From Methanoregulaceae archaeon UBA467 (GTDB lineage Archaea > Halobacteriota > Methanomicrobia > Methanomicrobiales > Methanospirillaceae): a DNA stretch of 64,000 nt. The DNA lies in contig DASP01000014.1 of the NCBI GenBank assembly GCA_002503825.1, positions 248,001-312,000 on the forward strand, read 5' to 3'. Under the pieces are notes generated by a model. It did no database searches and had not been told where the DNA came from. It worked only from the letters and a program-made list of their open reading frames with translations. Of the stretch, positions 45,450 through 54,497 are shown piece after piece (the first letter of the stretch is position 1; the number at the start of each line of letters is the position of its first letter). The position numbers and the translations under genes were made by a program.

Positions 45450-46547
45450 ATGAGAGTGAACTGGAGATACATCAATGCTTCGCGCAATTCGTATGCCATA
45501 CTTTATGCTGCCTGCGAACGCGAAGGGCATATCCTTCACCATGTAAAGTCCCCTGATTCCGACATTACCTGTTACAGCCTGAATTCTATCAATGAATCAA
45601 AATACAGGGATGAAATCGAATCCGCGCAATGCATCACCATTGTCGGGGGACCTCATGCATCTGCATCCCGGGAAGAGGTTGCCGGATATGCAGACTACGT
45701 GATTGTCGGTGAAGGAGAGTATACGCTGCCGCGGCTCCTTTCATATATCGGCGATAAAAATGCAGTGATGCCCCCGGGCGTTGCTACAAAAAATGAATAT
45801 ACTCCGGCAGGGCAGTGTGTTCTCCTCGATTATTACCCGCCATTTTCTAAAATGAAGGGATATGTCGAGATATCACGCGGCTGCCCGTTCAGGTGCGCAT
45901 ACTGCCAGACCCCGCAGATATTCGGTCATTGCATGCATCACCGGTCTATTGACACTATCGTCTCCTATTCGTCGCGCTACAGGGACGGACGTTTTGTAAC
46001 GCCGAACGCCTTTGCATACGGCTCGGACGGGATCCGCCCCAGGTTCGACAAGGTCAGGGCGCTCCTTGAAAAACTGCCGAATAATATCTATTTCGGGACA
46101 TTTCCAAGTGAAGTACGACCTGAATTCATCTGTGACACGTCCCTTGACCTGGTGAACGACTACTGCAGGAATACCCGCATCCATTTCGGAGCCCAGTCAG
46201 GAAGTAACACTGTCCTGAAAATGATCAACCGGGGCCATACTGTTGAAGATGTAATCCGCGCTGTTGAGTGTTGTCGGGACCATGATCTTATCCCTGTGGT
46301 AGACTTCATAGTCGGCCTCCCAAATGAGACCGAAGAAGACCAGAAAGCCACATGCAGGCTCATACGGTGGATTGTACGATTTGGTACGGTGCACGCGCAC
46401 CAGTTCATGCCATTGCCCGGAACAGAGCTCGCGGGCTGCAAAACAGGGCCGGTTATCCCCGATCTCCTTCATCTGCTCGGATCCCTTTCTCTAAAGGGTA
46501 AACTGACAGGTTCATGGGGTGATCCTCAGATAAGGTTTAGTAGATAA
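45450..46547 (+). CDS. B12-binding-type radical SAM protein, MJ_1487 family
   Basis: This 365-residue protein has an N-terminal B12-binding-like half (ITIVGGPHASASREEVAGYADYVIVGEGE, residues 60-90) and a radical SAM domain with EISRGCPFRCAYCQTP (CxxxCxxC, about 145-152). GAQSGSNTVLKMINRGHTVEDV and PVVDFIVGLPNETEED are later barrel motifs. It fits TIGR04013, a methanogen family of unknown substrate. It lies 18 bp upstream of the metallophosphoesterase gene, so the two are probably cotranscribed. Confidence 0.87.
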   Translation: MRVNWRYINASRNSYAILYAACEREGHILHHVKSPDSDITCYSLNSINESKYRDEIESAQCITIVGGPHASASREEVAGYADYVIVGEGEYTLPRLLSYIGDKNAVMPPGVATKNEYTPAGQCVLLDYYPPFSKMKGYVEISRGCPFRCAYCQTPQIFGHCMHHRSIDTIVSYSSRYRDGRFVTPNAFAYGSDGIRPRFDKVRALLEKLPNNIYFGTFPSEVRPEFICDTSLDLVNDYCRNTRIHFGAQSGSNTVLKMINRGHTVEDVIRAVECCRDHDLIPVVDFIVGLPNETEEDQKATCRLIRWIVRFGTVHAHQFMPLPGTELAGCKTGPVIPDLLHLLGSLSLKGKLTGSWGDPQIRFSR

Positions 46548-46565
46548 TCTTCGAATGATTATAGC

Positions 46566-47207
46566 ATGATGGATGTGCTATTGTTAGCAGATCTGCATGG
46601 TGAATACGGCAAAATTGAGTCCTTTCTGGATTTAGGGGCTGAAGCAGTATTTATTGCAGGTGACATTACCAACATGGGTCCGCTCGACACAGTCGACGGC
46701 CTGATGTCACGCATCGATGTGCCCTGTTTCGCGGTTCCAGGAAACTGCGATCCACTGGGGATCATCGAAGTGCTTGAACATTCCGATTGCGTGTGCCTCC
46801 ACGGCTCCCAGATGAATCTTGGGAAAATCTCGCTGGCAGGCATCGGGGGATCGAATCCGACCCCGTTCAACACACCATTTGAAATGACAGACAAACAGAT
46901 TGACGATTTACTGCACGCCGTTCTTCCGAAAATGGAAAAGGCCACCCACAATGTTTTAATCGCCCATGCTCCTCCATATGGCATTCTTGATATGGCCGGG
47001 GGGAATCATGTCGGAAGTGCGAGTATCAGAAAACATATCGGGGCATTCGATCTGGTCTGTTGTGCGCACATCCACGAGCAGCGTGGAATCGCAGAAGAAG
47101 AAGGGATTAAATTTGTTAATCCCGGCATGGCCGCCATGGGCGACTGTGCGCTGATACATTTCGGAGATGTCGCAAAAGATATCAGGATTGAGCTTCTTTC
47201 CGTGTAG
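46566..47207 (+). CDS. Calcineurin-like metallophosphoesterase
   Basis: This 213-residue protein has the phosphoesterase motifs LLLADLHGE, IAGDITNMGP, VPGNCDP, LIAHAPP and CAHIHEQRG, which hold two metals. Small archaeal members resemble YfcE-type phosphodiesterases. Two adjacent ATGs (46566, 46569) begin the frame. The last 26 bp overlap the convergent CYTH gene. Confidence 0.9.
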   Translation: MMDVLLLADLHGEYGKIESFLDLGAEAVFIAGDITNMGPLDTVDGLMSRIDVPCFAVPGNCDPLGIIEVLEHSDCVCLHGSQMNLGKISLAGIGGSNPTPFNTPFEMTDKQIDDLLHAVLPKMEKATHNVLIAHAPPYGILDMAGGNHVGSASIRKHIGAFDLVCCAHIHEQRGIAEEEGIKFVNPGMAAMGDCALIHFGDVAKDIRIELLSV

Positions 47208-47724
47208 AGAGTATCATTTCAAGGTAGGATGAGAGGGTGGGTTCACCTTCAATTCCAAGTTCTTTTTCAATTTTTTCTATTAATTCAGACGGATTTTTAA
47301 TTTCGCCTGACTCCATCACTTCGATTTCTATATATGACCCGAGCCCTTCGACTTCATCGAGCGAGATGGTCGCGCCCCGGTACCTGAAATTCTCACGGAG
47401 CTTGTTCACTTCAGCAACACGGAAAAAACCGAGACTCTGCAGGATGCCTTCACAGGTTTCTCCTGATTCCACCCCGGTATTCAGTTCTTCCCGGGCTTTC
47501 ATCGAATATTTCTTTATTTTAGGGCCTTTGTAGGTCATGACGGCACATTCACCGGCAAACCGTATCCGGAGCGCCTCGTCAGTCATGCCAAAATCACGAT
47601 GCGGGGCATTGTAATATACATCCCGTTCATGTTTTTTGTTGAGAAGAGTTGCATGGTGAAGCAGCAGCCGTTCCCTGATAAGAGACAGATCCTTCACTTT
47701 CATCTTTAATTCGATTTCAAGCAT
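47182..47724 (-). CDS. CYTH-domain protein (class IV adenylate cyclase / triphosphatase type)
   Basis: This 180-residue protein begins MLEIELKMK with the ExExK signature (E3, E5, K7) and continues RDVYYNAPHRDFGMTDEALRIRF and SLDEVEGLGSYIEIE, the CyaB/CYTH tunnel fold. Such enzymes act on triphosphates (ATP cyclisation, tripolyphosphate or thiamine triphosphate hydrolysis). Which one applies cannot be read from sequence. It ends within the convergent phosphoesterase gene (26-bp overlap). Confidence 0.88.
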   Translation of the reverse strand: MLEIELKMKVKDLSLIRERLLLHHATLLNKKHERDVYYNAPHRDFGMTDEALRIRFAGECAVMTYKGPKIKKYSMKAREELNTGVESGETCEGILQSLGFFRVAEVNKLRENFRYRGATISLDEVEGLGSYIEIEVMESGEIKNPSELIEKIEKELGIEGEPTLSSYLEMILSTRKEAQS

Positions 47725-47782
47725 GGCTTACACAGTTTTATGTATAATCGTTGCTACGTAATATAGTCAAAGGTGATGATTC

Positions 47783-48472
47783 ATGCCGGTTAAAAACGGA
47801 GATTTTATTCAGCTTAACTATTCGGGAACTGTTGCAGGCCGTATATTCGATACGACTGATGAAAACAAGGCAAAAGATGCAGAAATATTCAATGCACAGG
47901 CAAGTTACGGTCCGGTAACCATTCGTGTGGGCAGCCACCACGTTATCCTCGGCCTTGATGAAGAACTCGAGGGCAAAGAGGCCGGTTACGAGGGAGAGAC
48001 CGACGTCCCCCCGGAAAAGGGATTCGGCGAACATGATTCAAAGAAAGTTGAAGCATTCAATAAGAATTCATTCCGTGAAAAGCCAAAAAAGGGAACGCAG
48101 ATAAAAATTGATGAGCGCGGGGAGGGAACTGTCGTTGATATTATCGGTAACCGTGTCCTTGTTGATTTCAACCACCCGTTTGCCGGTAAGGAACTTCATT
48201 ATTCCTATAAAATCGAAAAAATTGTAGAAGATCCGGAAGAGCAGCTGAAAGGCCTTATCCAGTTATATGCCGGACGTGACATGGACCTGTCAGTCGATGG
48301 AGGTACCGTCACCCTCACGCTTCCGCCCGGTATCAACTACGACAGGAGATGGGTCATGTGGAGAAGCAGGATCATCCACGAGGCCTTTGAATATATCCCC
48401 GGGATCGAGCAGATAACCCTTACAGAGACCTTCAAGAAACCGGAAATGACAGAATCCCAGCCTGAAGAATAA
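47783..48472 (+). CDS. FKBP-type peptidyl-prolyl isomerase, SlyD-like long form
   Basis: This 229-residue cytoplasmic isomerase/chaperone starts GDFIQLNYSGTVAGRIFDTT, has an IF (insert-in-flap) domain (GFGEHDSKKVEAFNKNSFRE) and closes with VLVDFNHPFAGKELHYSYKI, the SlyD order. The last 75 residues (QLKGLIQLYAGRDMDLSVDGG...) form the extra C-terminal domain typical of long archaeal FKBPs. It should help protein folding. There is no signal peptide. It faces away from the CYTH gene. Confidence 0.92.
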   Translation: MPVKNGDFIQLNYSGTVAGRIFDTTDENKAKDAEIFNAQASYGPVTIRVGSHHVILGLDEELEGKEAGYEGETDVPPEKGFGEHDSKKVEAFNKNSFREKPKKGTQIKIDERGEGTVVDIIGNRVLVDFNHPFAGKELHYSYKIEKIVEDPEEQLKGLIQLYAGRDMDLSVDGGTVTLTLPPGINYDRRWVMWRSRIIHEAFEYIPGIEQITLTETFKKPEMTESQPEE

Positions 48473-48701
48473 GATTTACAACTCAATTTCTTTTTAATCC
48501 CAACGGTCTTTCGTATGGGTTGAATGAACCTGGTTTTCTCAGGGGTTGTACGAATCAGTCACCGGATTACCGCCATGGCTTTCTTGGGCGGGGTGGGGTT
48601 CAATCGTTTTGGGATAGTCCGGGAGCGAGGGTCGCCTCATGTTATACCGATACGAGTATTTTTCTGCATACCTAATAGAGAAGAGTCTTTTTTTATTTCG
48701 C
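48473..48701. other. Intergenic DNA, nothing recognised
   Basis: No gene is supported. A T-rich stretch after the FKBP stop (48484-48494) is a probable terminator; the repeat begins at about 48702. Confidence 0.4.
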
Positions 48702-49062
48702 CGCTCTGTTAAAATCCTCATTTTGATAAAACCCGTTCGATCCATTTCTCTGGCAGGGGGTGTTGCACCCCACCCTGTCCCACCCCGCAGCGGGATCGTC
48801 TACAGGCAGGGTTGATTGGGATTCTGTTAAATTTTAAAAGAACGAAGCACTGTCCCCTATCGCATTGTGGAGACGCACGCATGCGGCGGGGCATCAGCCC
48901 CCGGACTGTCGCGATGAAGAGTGCGGTGAAAGAGGAATACTAAGAGAGTGGGAAGGATTACCTATGAAAATGGGGGAACAACCCCTAATATAAGGAGATT
49001 TTGAATGGACATTTTCATGGTTCCGGAGTGAACCTTACCGGGTCATGTCCGTTTCAACAGAA
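48702..49062. repeat. Composite repeat copy 3: inverted module X followed by module Y
   Basis: The left end is CGCTCTGTTAAAA (48702-48714) and the right end GTTTCAACAGAACC (49051-49064). Module X is in minus orientation (hairpin GGGGTG-TTG-CACCCC at 48757-48771), followed from about 48965 by module Y in plus orientation: GAAAATGGGGGAACAACCCC, then ATTTTCATGGTTCCGGAGTG. In copy 4 the same Y follows X of the other orientation, so X has flipped between otherwise equal ends. Between X and Y the join is near 48962. Confidence 0.78.
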
Positions 49063-49250
49063 CCTATCTAACAAAAAAGGATTACAGAGGATACTATCAA
49101 AATACACACAATATTATCCTGATTTTAACATTTTAAATTTGAAAAGAGCTTTTTTGAAACCCTGCCCGGAATCTCATTAATCCTGCAGATTAATGAGGGA
49201 TGTTATTTTAACTACACCGGAATAAAATATAAAAATAGTTCGCTTTTTCA

Positions 49251-50594
49251 TCACACTATCGTGTAATGCTGCAGTTTTTTTATCAGCCGTTCCACCTGCG
49301 GTACGGCAGTACCAATATAGCTGTCCGGCCTGAGATACATCTCGATCTCATTTTCATCCATGAATTGCGTGATTTCGTCCTTTCCTGCAAGAATTTCCGC
49401 AAGAGGACGTTTTTTTGCCAGTGCGTCCATACTGGCGACCCTCACTATCTCATGAGCGGTCTGCCTGCCCATCCCCCGCCTGGTAAGTTGAATCATTATC
49501 GATTCTGCCATGTTGATACCATGCAGCATATCAAGATTTTTCCTGATATTGTCAGGGTTGAGCCTGAGCCCCTCCAGGACCCTTATCATGAGCCCGAGGC
49601 AGTGATCGGCCAGGATCGTCGCTTCGGGAAAGATTACCCGTTCGCATGAAGAATTTGTCAGATCTCTCTCGTCCCAGAGAGTATTGTTCTGGAGGGCAGG
49701 CTCGACCGAGCTCCTGATGACACGTGCAAGCCCGCATACCTGTTCGCTTTTTATCGGGTTTCTCTTGTGGGGCATGGTGCTCGATCCGACCTGCCGCGAT
49801 CCGAATGCCTCCTCGACCTCTCCGATTTCCGTCCGCTGGAGCGACCGGAGCTCGACACCTATTTTATCCAGTGTGGTGGCGAGATTTGCGAGGAACATGA
49901 AATATTCCGCGTACCTGTCGCGTGAGACGATCTGGTTTGAAACGTCCACCTGAAAAAGACCGAGAAGGCTCATCATGGTCTCCTGTATTTCCATCCCTTT
50001 CTCACCGAGTGCGGCCTGTGTCCCGACCGCCCCCGTCATCTGCCCGACTGCAACCCGTGGCCTGAGTTGTTCGAGCCGTTCGATATGCCGTGCCACTTCA
50101 CTTGCCCATATCGCAAACCGAAGCCCGTATGTGGTTGGAACCCCAATCTGCCCGTGCGTCCTCCCCGCGCAGACCAGCTTTTTTGTCTCTCCAGACTTTC
50201 TGAGAAGCACAGCGAGCAGGGTTTTTAATTTTTTTTCGATGATCGCGATCGATTCCCTGATCTGAAGACCAGTCGCCGTATCAAGGATATCATTTGACGT
50301 GGCACCGTAATGCACCCACCGTCCTGCCTCGCCACACTGCTCCGACACTGCCGTGACAATGGCCATCATATCATGGTGGATCTCGTCTTCGATGGCTTTT
50401 GCCCTGTCAAGTGTGGCACTTTTTGCCTTTACTGCAATAATCTCCGCTTCCGGTTCCGGGATCATGCCATGCGCTGCCCCGGCCCGCGCCAGTGCAACCT
50501 CGGCCGCAACAATGCAGTCAAACCGGTTCTGTTCACTCCAGACCGCCTGCATTTCCGGTGTCCCGTAACGGTATTCAATGGGATGGATTGCCAT
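49251..50594 (-). CDS. purB: Adenylosuccinate lyase
   Basis: This protein of 447 residues acts twice in purine synthesis, removing fumarate from SAICAR and from adenylosuccinate. GSSTMPHKRNP is the fumarase/ASL signature, HYGATSNDILDTATG (near 85) holds an active-site His and GRTHGQIGVPTT a second. Start ATG 50594 (MAIHPIEYRYGTPEM) is the family N-terminus; the longer frame adds eight residues. It is divergent from the helicase gene. Confidence 0.95.
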   Translation of the reverse strand: MAIHPIEYRYGTPEMQAVWSEQNRFDCIVAAEVALARAGAAHGMIPEPEAEIIAVKAKSATLDRAKAIEDEIHHDMMAIVTAVSEQCGEAGRWVHYGATSNDILDTATGLQIRESIAIIEKKLKTLLAVLLRKSGETKKLVCAGRTHGQIGVPTTYGLRFAIWASEVARHIERLEQLRPRVAVGQMTGAVGTQAALGEKGMEIQETMMSLLGLFQVDVSNQIVSRDRYAEYFMFLANLATTLDKIGVELRSLQRTEIGEVEEAFGSRQVGSSTMPHKRNPIKSEQVCGLARVIRSSVEPALQNNTLWDERDLTNSSCERVIFPEATILADHCLGLMIRVLEGLRLNPDNIRKNLDMLHGINMAESIMIQLTRRGMGRQTAHEIVRVASMDALAKKRPLAEILAGKDEITQFMDENEIEMYLRPDSYIGTAVPQVERLIKKLQHYTIV

Positions 50595-50651
50595 GCACAC
50601 ATATCTCTCCTTCTGCAATAATAAAAAGAAGTGAACGCCTAATTATTACTG

Positions 50652-52661
50652 ATGGATTCGCTCGACGCATGGTTCCCGTACAATAGTTACCGCCCGTACC
50701 AGCGCGGAATGCTGGAAACATGCGCACAATGTGCGAGGGACGGGGGCATTGCCATGGTCGACGCCCCTACAGGAAGCGGTAAATCGAGTATTATCGCTGC
50801 TCTTCTCAGTGAAAAAAAAGATAGAAAAATTATCGTCGCCGTCAGGACGATAAGCCAGCTGAATACCTTCATCCGGGAGCTTTCGCTTATCCGTTCAAAG
50901 AAACCAGGCCTGAAAACCGCGTACCTCATCGGAAAAAAGAGTCTCTGCCCGCTCGGGGGAGAGGGTGATGTGTATCGCCGGTGCGAAGGGGTAAAAAAAT
51001 TTTCAACTGCGCTCATGCGCGAAAGGGCTGAAAAAGGCTCCCTTGTACCCTCGAAAGACCCCCTCATCCTTCAGCAGATAAAGCGAATGGATCCGGAGCA
51101 TCCCCTGCTCTGCCCGCAGTTTATCCAGAGCAGGATCTTTGTGCCGGGTGAGAGCGGTTCGGTGAAAATGGTCCCTTCAACGCTGTTGAAATCCAAGGCT
51201 GATCGTGTCGCCAGCCACGGGATCACGCCCGGGCAGCTCGGCGAGGTCAGCTCCGGCGTCTGCCCGTACGAGATGATGTCACTTGCGGCGCAGAAGGCCG
51301 ATGCCGTCATTGTCAATTATCATCACATTTTTGACGACTCGATTCGCGAACAGTTGTATGTTTCCCTCGATGTCGAACCGGGAGAGGTAATTCTGCTCCT
51401 TGACGAAGCCCATAACTGCGGCGACGTCATGCAGAACATCCAGAGCGTCACGCTCGAAGAAGCTGCAATTGAACAGGCATCACGCGAACTAACAAATCTC
51501 CGCCGGGACCTGAAAGGTACCGATGCAGTACGCCACGTCCTTCCGCGGATCAGTGAATTTATGCAGGGGCTGAAAAATTCCGATGAGATTGAAGACTGGT
51601 TTGATCCGACAATCTTTGACAGGATGATCATCCGCGGATCGCTCTACCGCAACATGTCAGAGATCGTGGAAGAACTTATGCGGATCAGCGAATATATCCG
51701 CGAGAAAAATATCAAGGCCGGGGAATACCGTGAGACGGCAATCGAACACCTGACAGAATTTCTGTTCAGGATTACACAGTCATCCTCTGATCCCGCATTT
51801 CTTACTATTTACAGGAAAGAAGGTCCTGAAATATATCTGGAAGTCAGGAATATCGACCCCGGAAGGAAACTGCAGGAACTTGCAACCAGCCATCACAGCT
51901 GCATCATGATATCCGGGACCCTGTCGCCGGTTGAGAGTTACCGGAAATATTATTTCGAGGATCTGCCGGTCACTCCCTATTCTCTTCCAAATGCCTTCCC
52001 TGAGAAAAACCGGCTGGTCCTGTGTGCAGATGATATCACTACCTCGTTCAGCACCCGGCGTGACAGTCAGACCATCACGCGAATAACTGAATACATCATC
52101 GAGTTTTCAAAGTTAAAGGGGAACCTGGCGGTTTATTTTCCATCGTACCAGATCCTTGAAACGTACGCCGACCTTCTCGATTCACGGTTAAGGAGACGAA
52201 ATCTGATAATTGAGCCCAAAGACGCGCGGGATGCCGCCGATGCACTGAACCGGTTCATGTCACTGCCCGGGAGGGGGGATTCCGGAATTTTATTCGCTGT
52301 CTGCGGAGGAAAATGGAGCGAAGGCCTTGATTATCGCGGTGATCTCCTTTCAGGAGCGTTTGTGATCGGGCTTCCGCTCGCCCCCTTCAACCGGGTGAGA
52401 CGTATGGTTATCGACTATTTCAGGCATAAATTCGGAGAGGAAGGAGAGTTTATCAGTTATACGCTCCCTGCAATCAACCGTGCGACCCAGGCGCTTGGAA
52501 GAGTGCTGCGAACACCGGATGACCGGGGCATCCTCGTACTCGGAGATAAACGGTTTCTCGAAACACGCGTAAAAAACGGTCTTCCCCTCTGGATGCAGAA
52601 AGAAATGATACAATGCGACCTGAAAATATTCCGCGAGCAGTTGAAAAAATGGAAATCATAA
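50652..52661 (+). CDS. XPD/Rad3-type iron-sulfur DNA helicase
   Basis: This 669-residue superfamily 2 helicase has Walker A APTGSGKS (38-45), four cluster cysteines C99, C111, C154 and C204 spaced as in XPD, DEAH (251-254), and late motifs GGKWSEGLDYRGD and QALGRVLRTPDDRG (motif VI). It unwinds DNA 5' to 3' and in archaea is linked with repair. The next gene, ogt, begins inside its end, so a repair operon is likely. Confidence 0.93.
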   Translation: MDSLDAWFPYNSYRPYQRGMLETCAQCARDGGIAMVDAPTGSGKSSIIAALLSEKKDRKIIVAVRTISQLNTFIRELSLIRSKKPGLKTAYLIGKKSLCPLGGEGDVYRRCEGVKKFSTALMRERAEKGSLVPSKDPLILQQIKRMDPEHPLLCPQFIQSRIFVPGESGSVKMVPSTLLKSKADRVASHGITPGQLGEVSSGVCPYEMMSLAAQKADAVIVNYHHIFDDSIREQLYVSLDVEPGEVILLLDEAHNCGDVMQNIQSVTLEEAAIEQASRELTNLRRDLKGTDAVRHVLPRISEFMQGLKNSDEIEDWFDPTIFDRMIIRGSLYRNMSEIVEELMRISEYIREKNIKAGEYRETAIEHLTEFLFRITQSSSDPAFLTIYRKEGPEIYLEVRNIDPGRKLQELATSHHSCIMISGTLSPVESYRKYYFEDLPVTPYSLPNAFPEKNRLVLCADDITTSFSTRRDSQTITRITEYIIEFSKLKGNLAVYFPSYQILETYADLLDSRLRRRNLIIEPKDARDAADALNRFMSLPGRGDSGILFAVCGGKWSEGLDYRGDLLSGAFVIGLPLAPFNRVRRMVIDYFRHKFGEEGEFISYTLPAINRATQALGRVLRTPDDRGILVLGDKRFLETRVKNGLPLWMQKEMIQCDLKIFREQLKKWKS

Positions 52662-53092
52662 GCGGGTCATGCAGATTCGGACTCTGGTTTGTCCGGGTCT
52701 GGTGGAGCGGCAATCTTGTCTGGAACGTGACCTTCTCGCACCAACCCCTCGGGGGGCCTGCACCACCGGAGGTTGTAAAATTCCTCGCCGGTCATTCGAC
52801 CGATCTGTCCCCGCTCAGGAGCGCGGCCGCGACACCCGGTTCACCGTATTCGCATATTTACCGCGAGGTCCTGTCAATCCCGTATGGATCGACGGCAACA
52901 TATGGCGAAATTGCCCGCAGGGCAGGATCTTCACCGAGAATGGCAGGTCTTGCCATGAAAAGAAATCCGACACCATTATTGATCCCCTGTCACAGGGTGG
53001 TCTCTCAAAATGGCATTGGGGGGTTTACACCCGATGTTGAGATCAAAAAGATGCTCATTGATCTCGAACAAAAAAGGAAGTCCTATAATTAA
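52649..53092 (+). CDS. ogt: Methylated-DNA-protein-cysteine methyltransferase (Ogt/MGMT)
   Basis: This protein of 147 residues repairs O6-alkylguanine by moving the alkyl group to C114 in the invariant IPCHRVV; YREVLSIPYGSTATYGEIARRAG and MAGLAMKRNPTPLL before it form the DNA-binding helix and active-site loop. The N-terminal domain is short. I prefer the ATG at 52649, which overlaps the helicase by 13 bp; 52613 is possible. It shares a damage-repair theme with the helicase. Confidence 0.92.
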   Translation: MEIISGSCRFGLWFVRVWWSGNLVWNVTFSHQPLGGPAPPEVVKFLAGHSTDLSPLRSAAATPGSPYSHIYREVLSIPYGSTATYGEIARRAGSSPRMAGLAMKRNPTPLLIPCHRVVSQNGIGGFTPDVEIKKMLIDLEQKRKSYN

Positions 53093-53320
53093 AAAATACG
53101 ATTTTATTATAGATACAGGAAGAAGTACGATGAATACATGTTCTGACGGCAGGGATGGGGATACAGGGGGGCCGAATCAGCGGGTTTTATTCTTCCTGAA
53201 ATCCCTGCTCAGGTTTTCACACTACTTACACCGCCCGTTTTTTGTCAGCCGGTTCAATAGTAAACAAAAAATGTCAGTCTCCCCTGCTGAAAACCCGGGG
53301 ATAACTGGTGGCATAAAAGT

Positions 53321-53908
53321 ATGAAGTCCGCGATTGTACTCGTCGGGGGAGAGGCGCGACGTGCCAATGGAATGGAGAAATACTTCTTTGTCCATGGCGG
53401 AAAAACATTCATCCAGAGACTCACCGAATCGCTGGAGCGGGTTGTTGATGAGATTGTCCTTGTTGCGAAAAACCCTGAACAATGCCGCCGGTTCTCCCAC
53501 ATGCATGGCATCAGGTGCGTAAACGATATCCGAAGCGGTATCGGCCCGATCGGGGGTATCCATGCAGGGGTCCTTGCCGCAGGGGGTGAGGAACTATTTA
53601 TCTGCGCATGTGATATGCCCTGTATCGAAAGCGGAGTTATTCACATCCTGTTTAACGAACTGGGCAGTTATGATGCGGTTATTCCATCCTGGAAACCAGA
53701 CATGTTCGAACCGTTGCACGCGGTATACAGGCGTGAACCACTCCTGCATTATCTGAAAGATCATCGATCCCTCTCCCTCCGCGATATGGTGAAGAGCCTC
53801 AACTGCCACTATCTCGACGTTGACAAACTCAGGCAGATCGATCCAGGCCTTGTGACCTTCACAAATATAAATAAAATCGAAGATCTCGCGCAGATGAAAC
53901 CTGAATAA
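53321..53908 (+). CDS. mobA: Molybdenum cofactor guanylyltransferase MobA
   Basis: This 195-residue enzyme attaches GMP to molybdopterin to give the guanine dinucleotide cofactor. IVLVGGEARRANGMEKYFF is the MobA variant of the NTP-transferase signature, followed by GIGPIGGIHAGVLAA and CDMPCIES. Methanogens need the cofactor for formylmethanofuran and formate dehydrogenases. It stands 228 bp after ogt. Confidence 0.88.
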   Translation: MKSAIVLVGGEARRANGMEKYFFVHGGKTFIQRLTESLERVVDEIVLVAKNPEQCRRFSHMHGIRCVNDIRSGIGPIGGIHAGVLAAGGEELFICACDMPCIESGVIHILFNELGSYDAVIPSWKPDMFEPLHAVYRREPLLHYLKDHRSLSLRDMVKSLNCHYLDVDKLRQIDPGLVTFTNINKIEDLAQMKPE

Positions 53909-54024
53909 CCATATTTTTATATCGTTTGCCTGATCGAATCATCTCCACCGGTCAGAATATCCTGATAACTTCCTGTGAATAAAAATTGTATAAAATTGTG
54001 AAAACCATTAAAAACAGGAAATAA

Positions 54025-54409
54025 TCGCTCTGTTGACATCCTTCACGTTCTCTCACCACTCTTCTTTCGCCGTACTCCACTTCGGGACACTCCCGGCGCT
54101 GATATCCAAGATCGTTTATGTGCGCCCCCATACTGCGACAGGGACCGTGCGTAGTGCCCAAAAAAATAACAGAATCCCAATCAACGCTGCCTGCCGGCCA
54201 TCCTGCAGCCGGGTGGGGCAGGGAGGGGTGCGACACCCCCTGCCAGAGAAATGGATCGAACGGGTTTTATCAAAATGAGGATTTCGAATGAAAATTGTGG
54301 AACAACCCACAATATAAGGAGATTTTGAATGGACATTTTCATGGTTCCGGAGTGAACCTTACCGGGTCATGTCCGTTTCAACAGAGCGCGCTATGAGCCT
54401 CCGGCTCAT
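54025..54409 (+). repeat. Composite repeat copy 4: module X, module Y and an ATGAGCC hairpin
   Basis: The left end CGCTCTGTTGACA (54025-54037) and right end TTTCAACAGAGCG (54376-54388) form near-perfect terminal inverted repeats of about 13 bp. Module X is in plus orientation (hairpin GGGGTG-CGA-CACCCC, 54225-54239) and joins module Y at about 54281 with ATTGTGG-AACAAC-CCACAAT (54294-54313) and GGTTC...GAACC stems. ATGAGCCTCCGGCTCAT (54393-54409) follows, as beside copy 1. This is the most complete copy. Confidence 0.8.
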
Positions 54410-54497
54410 AAATGAGCATGAAAATCGAGGGGCTGCAGATATTACCCGTACTTTTTCATACCAGTCGAAATACCAAAAAAAGAATCCAGTTAATCCA

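Noticed and set aside
53130..53324. A 64-codon frame between ogt and mobA ending in an ATGA overlap with mobA
   Set aside because: The geometry is attractive, but the protein is compositionally poor (many Arg, Ser, Phe, Gly) and shows no fold or conserved motif; it is left out for lack of support.
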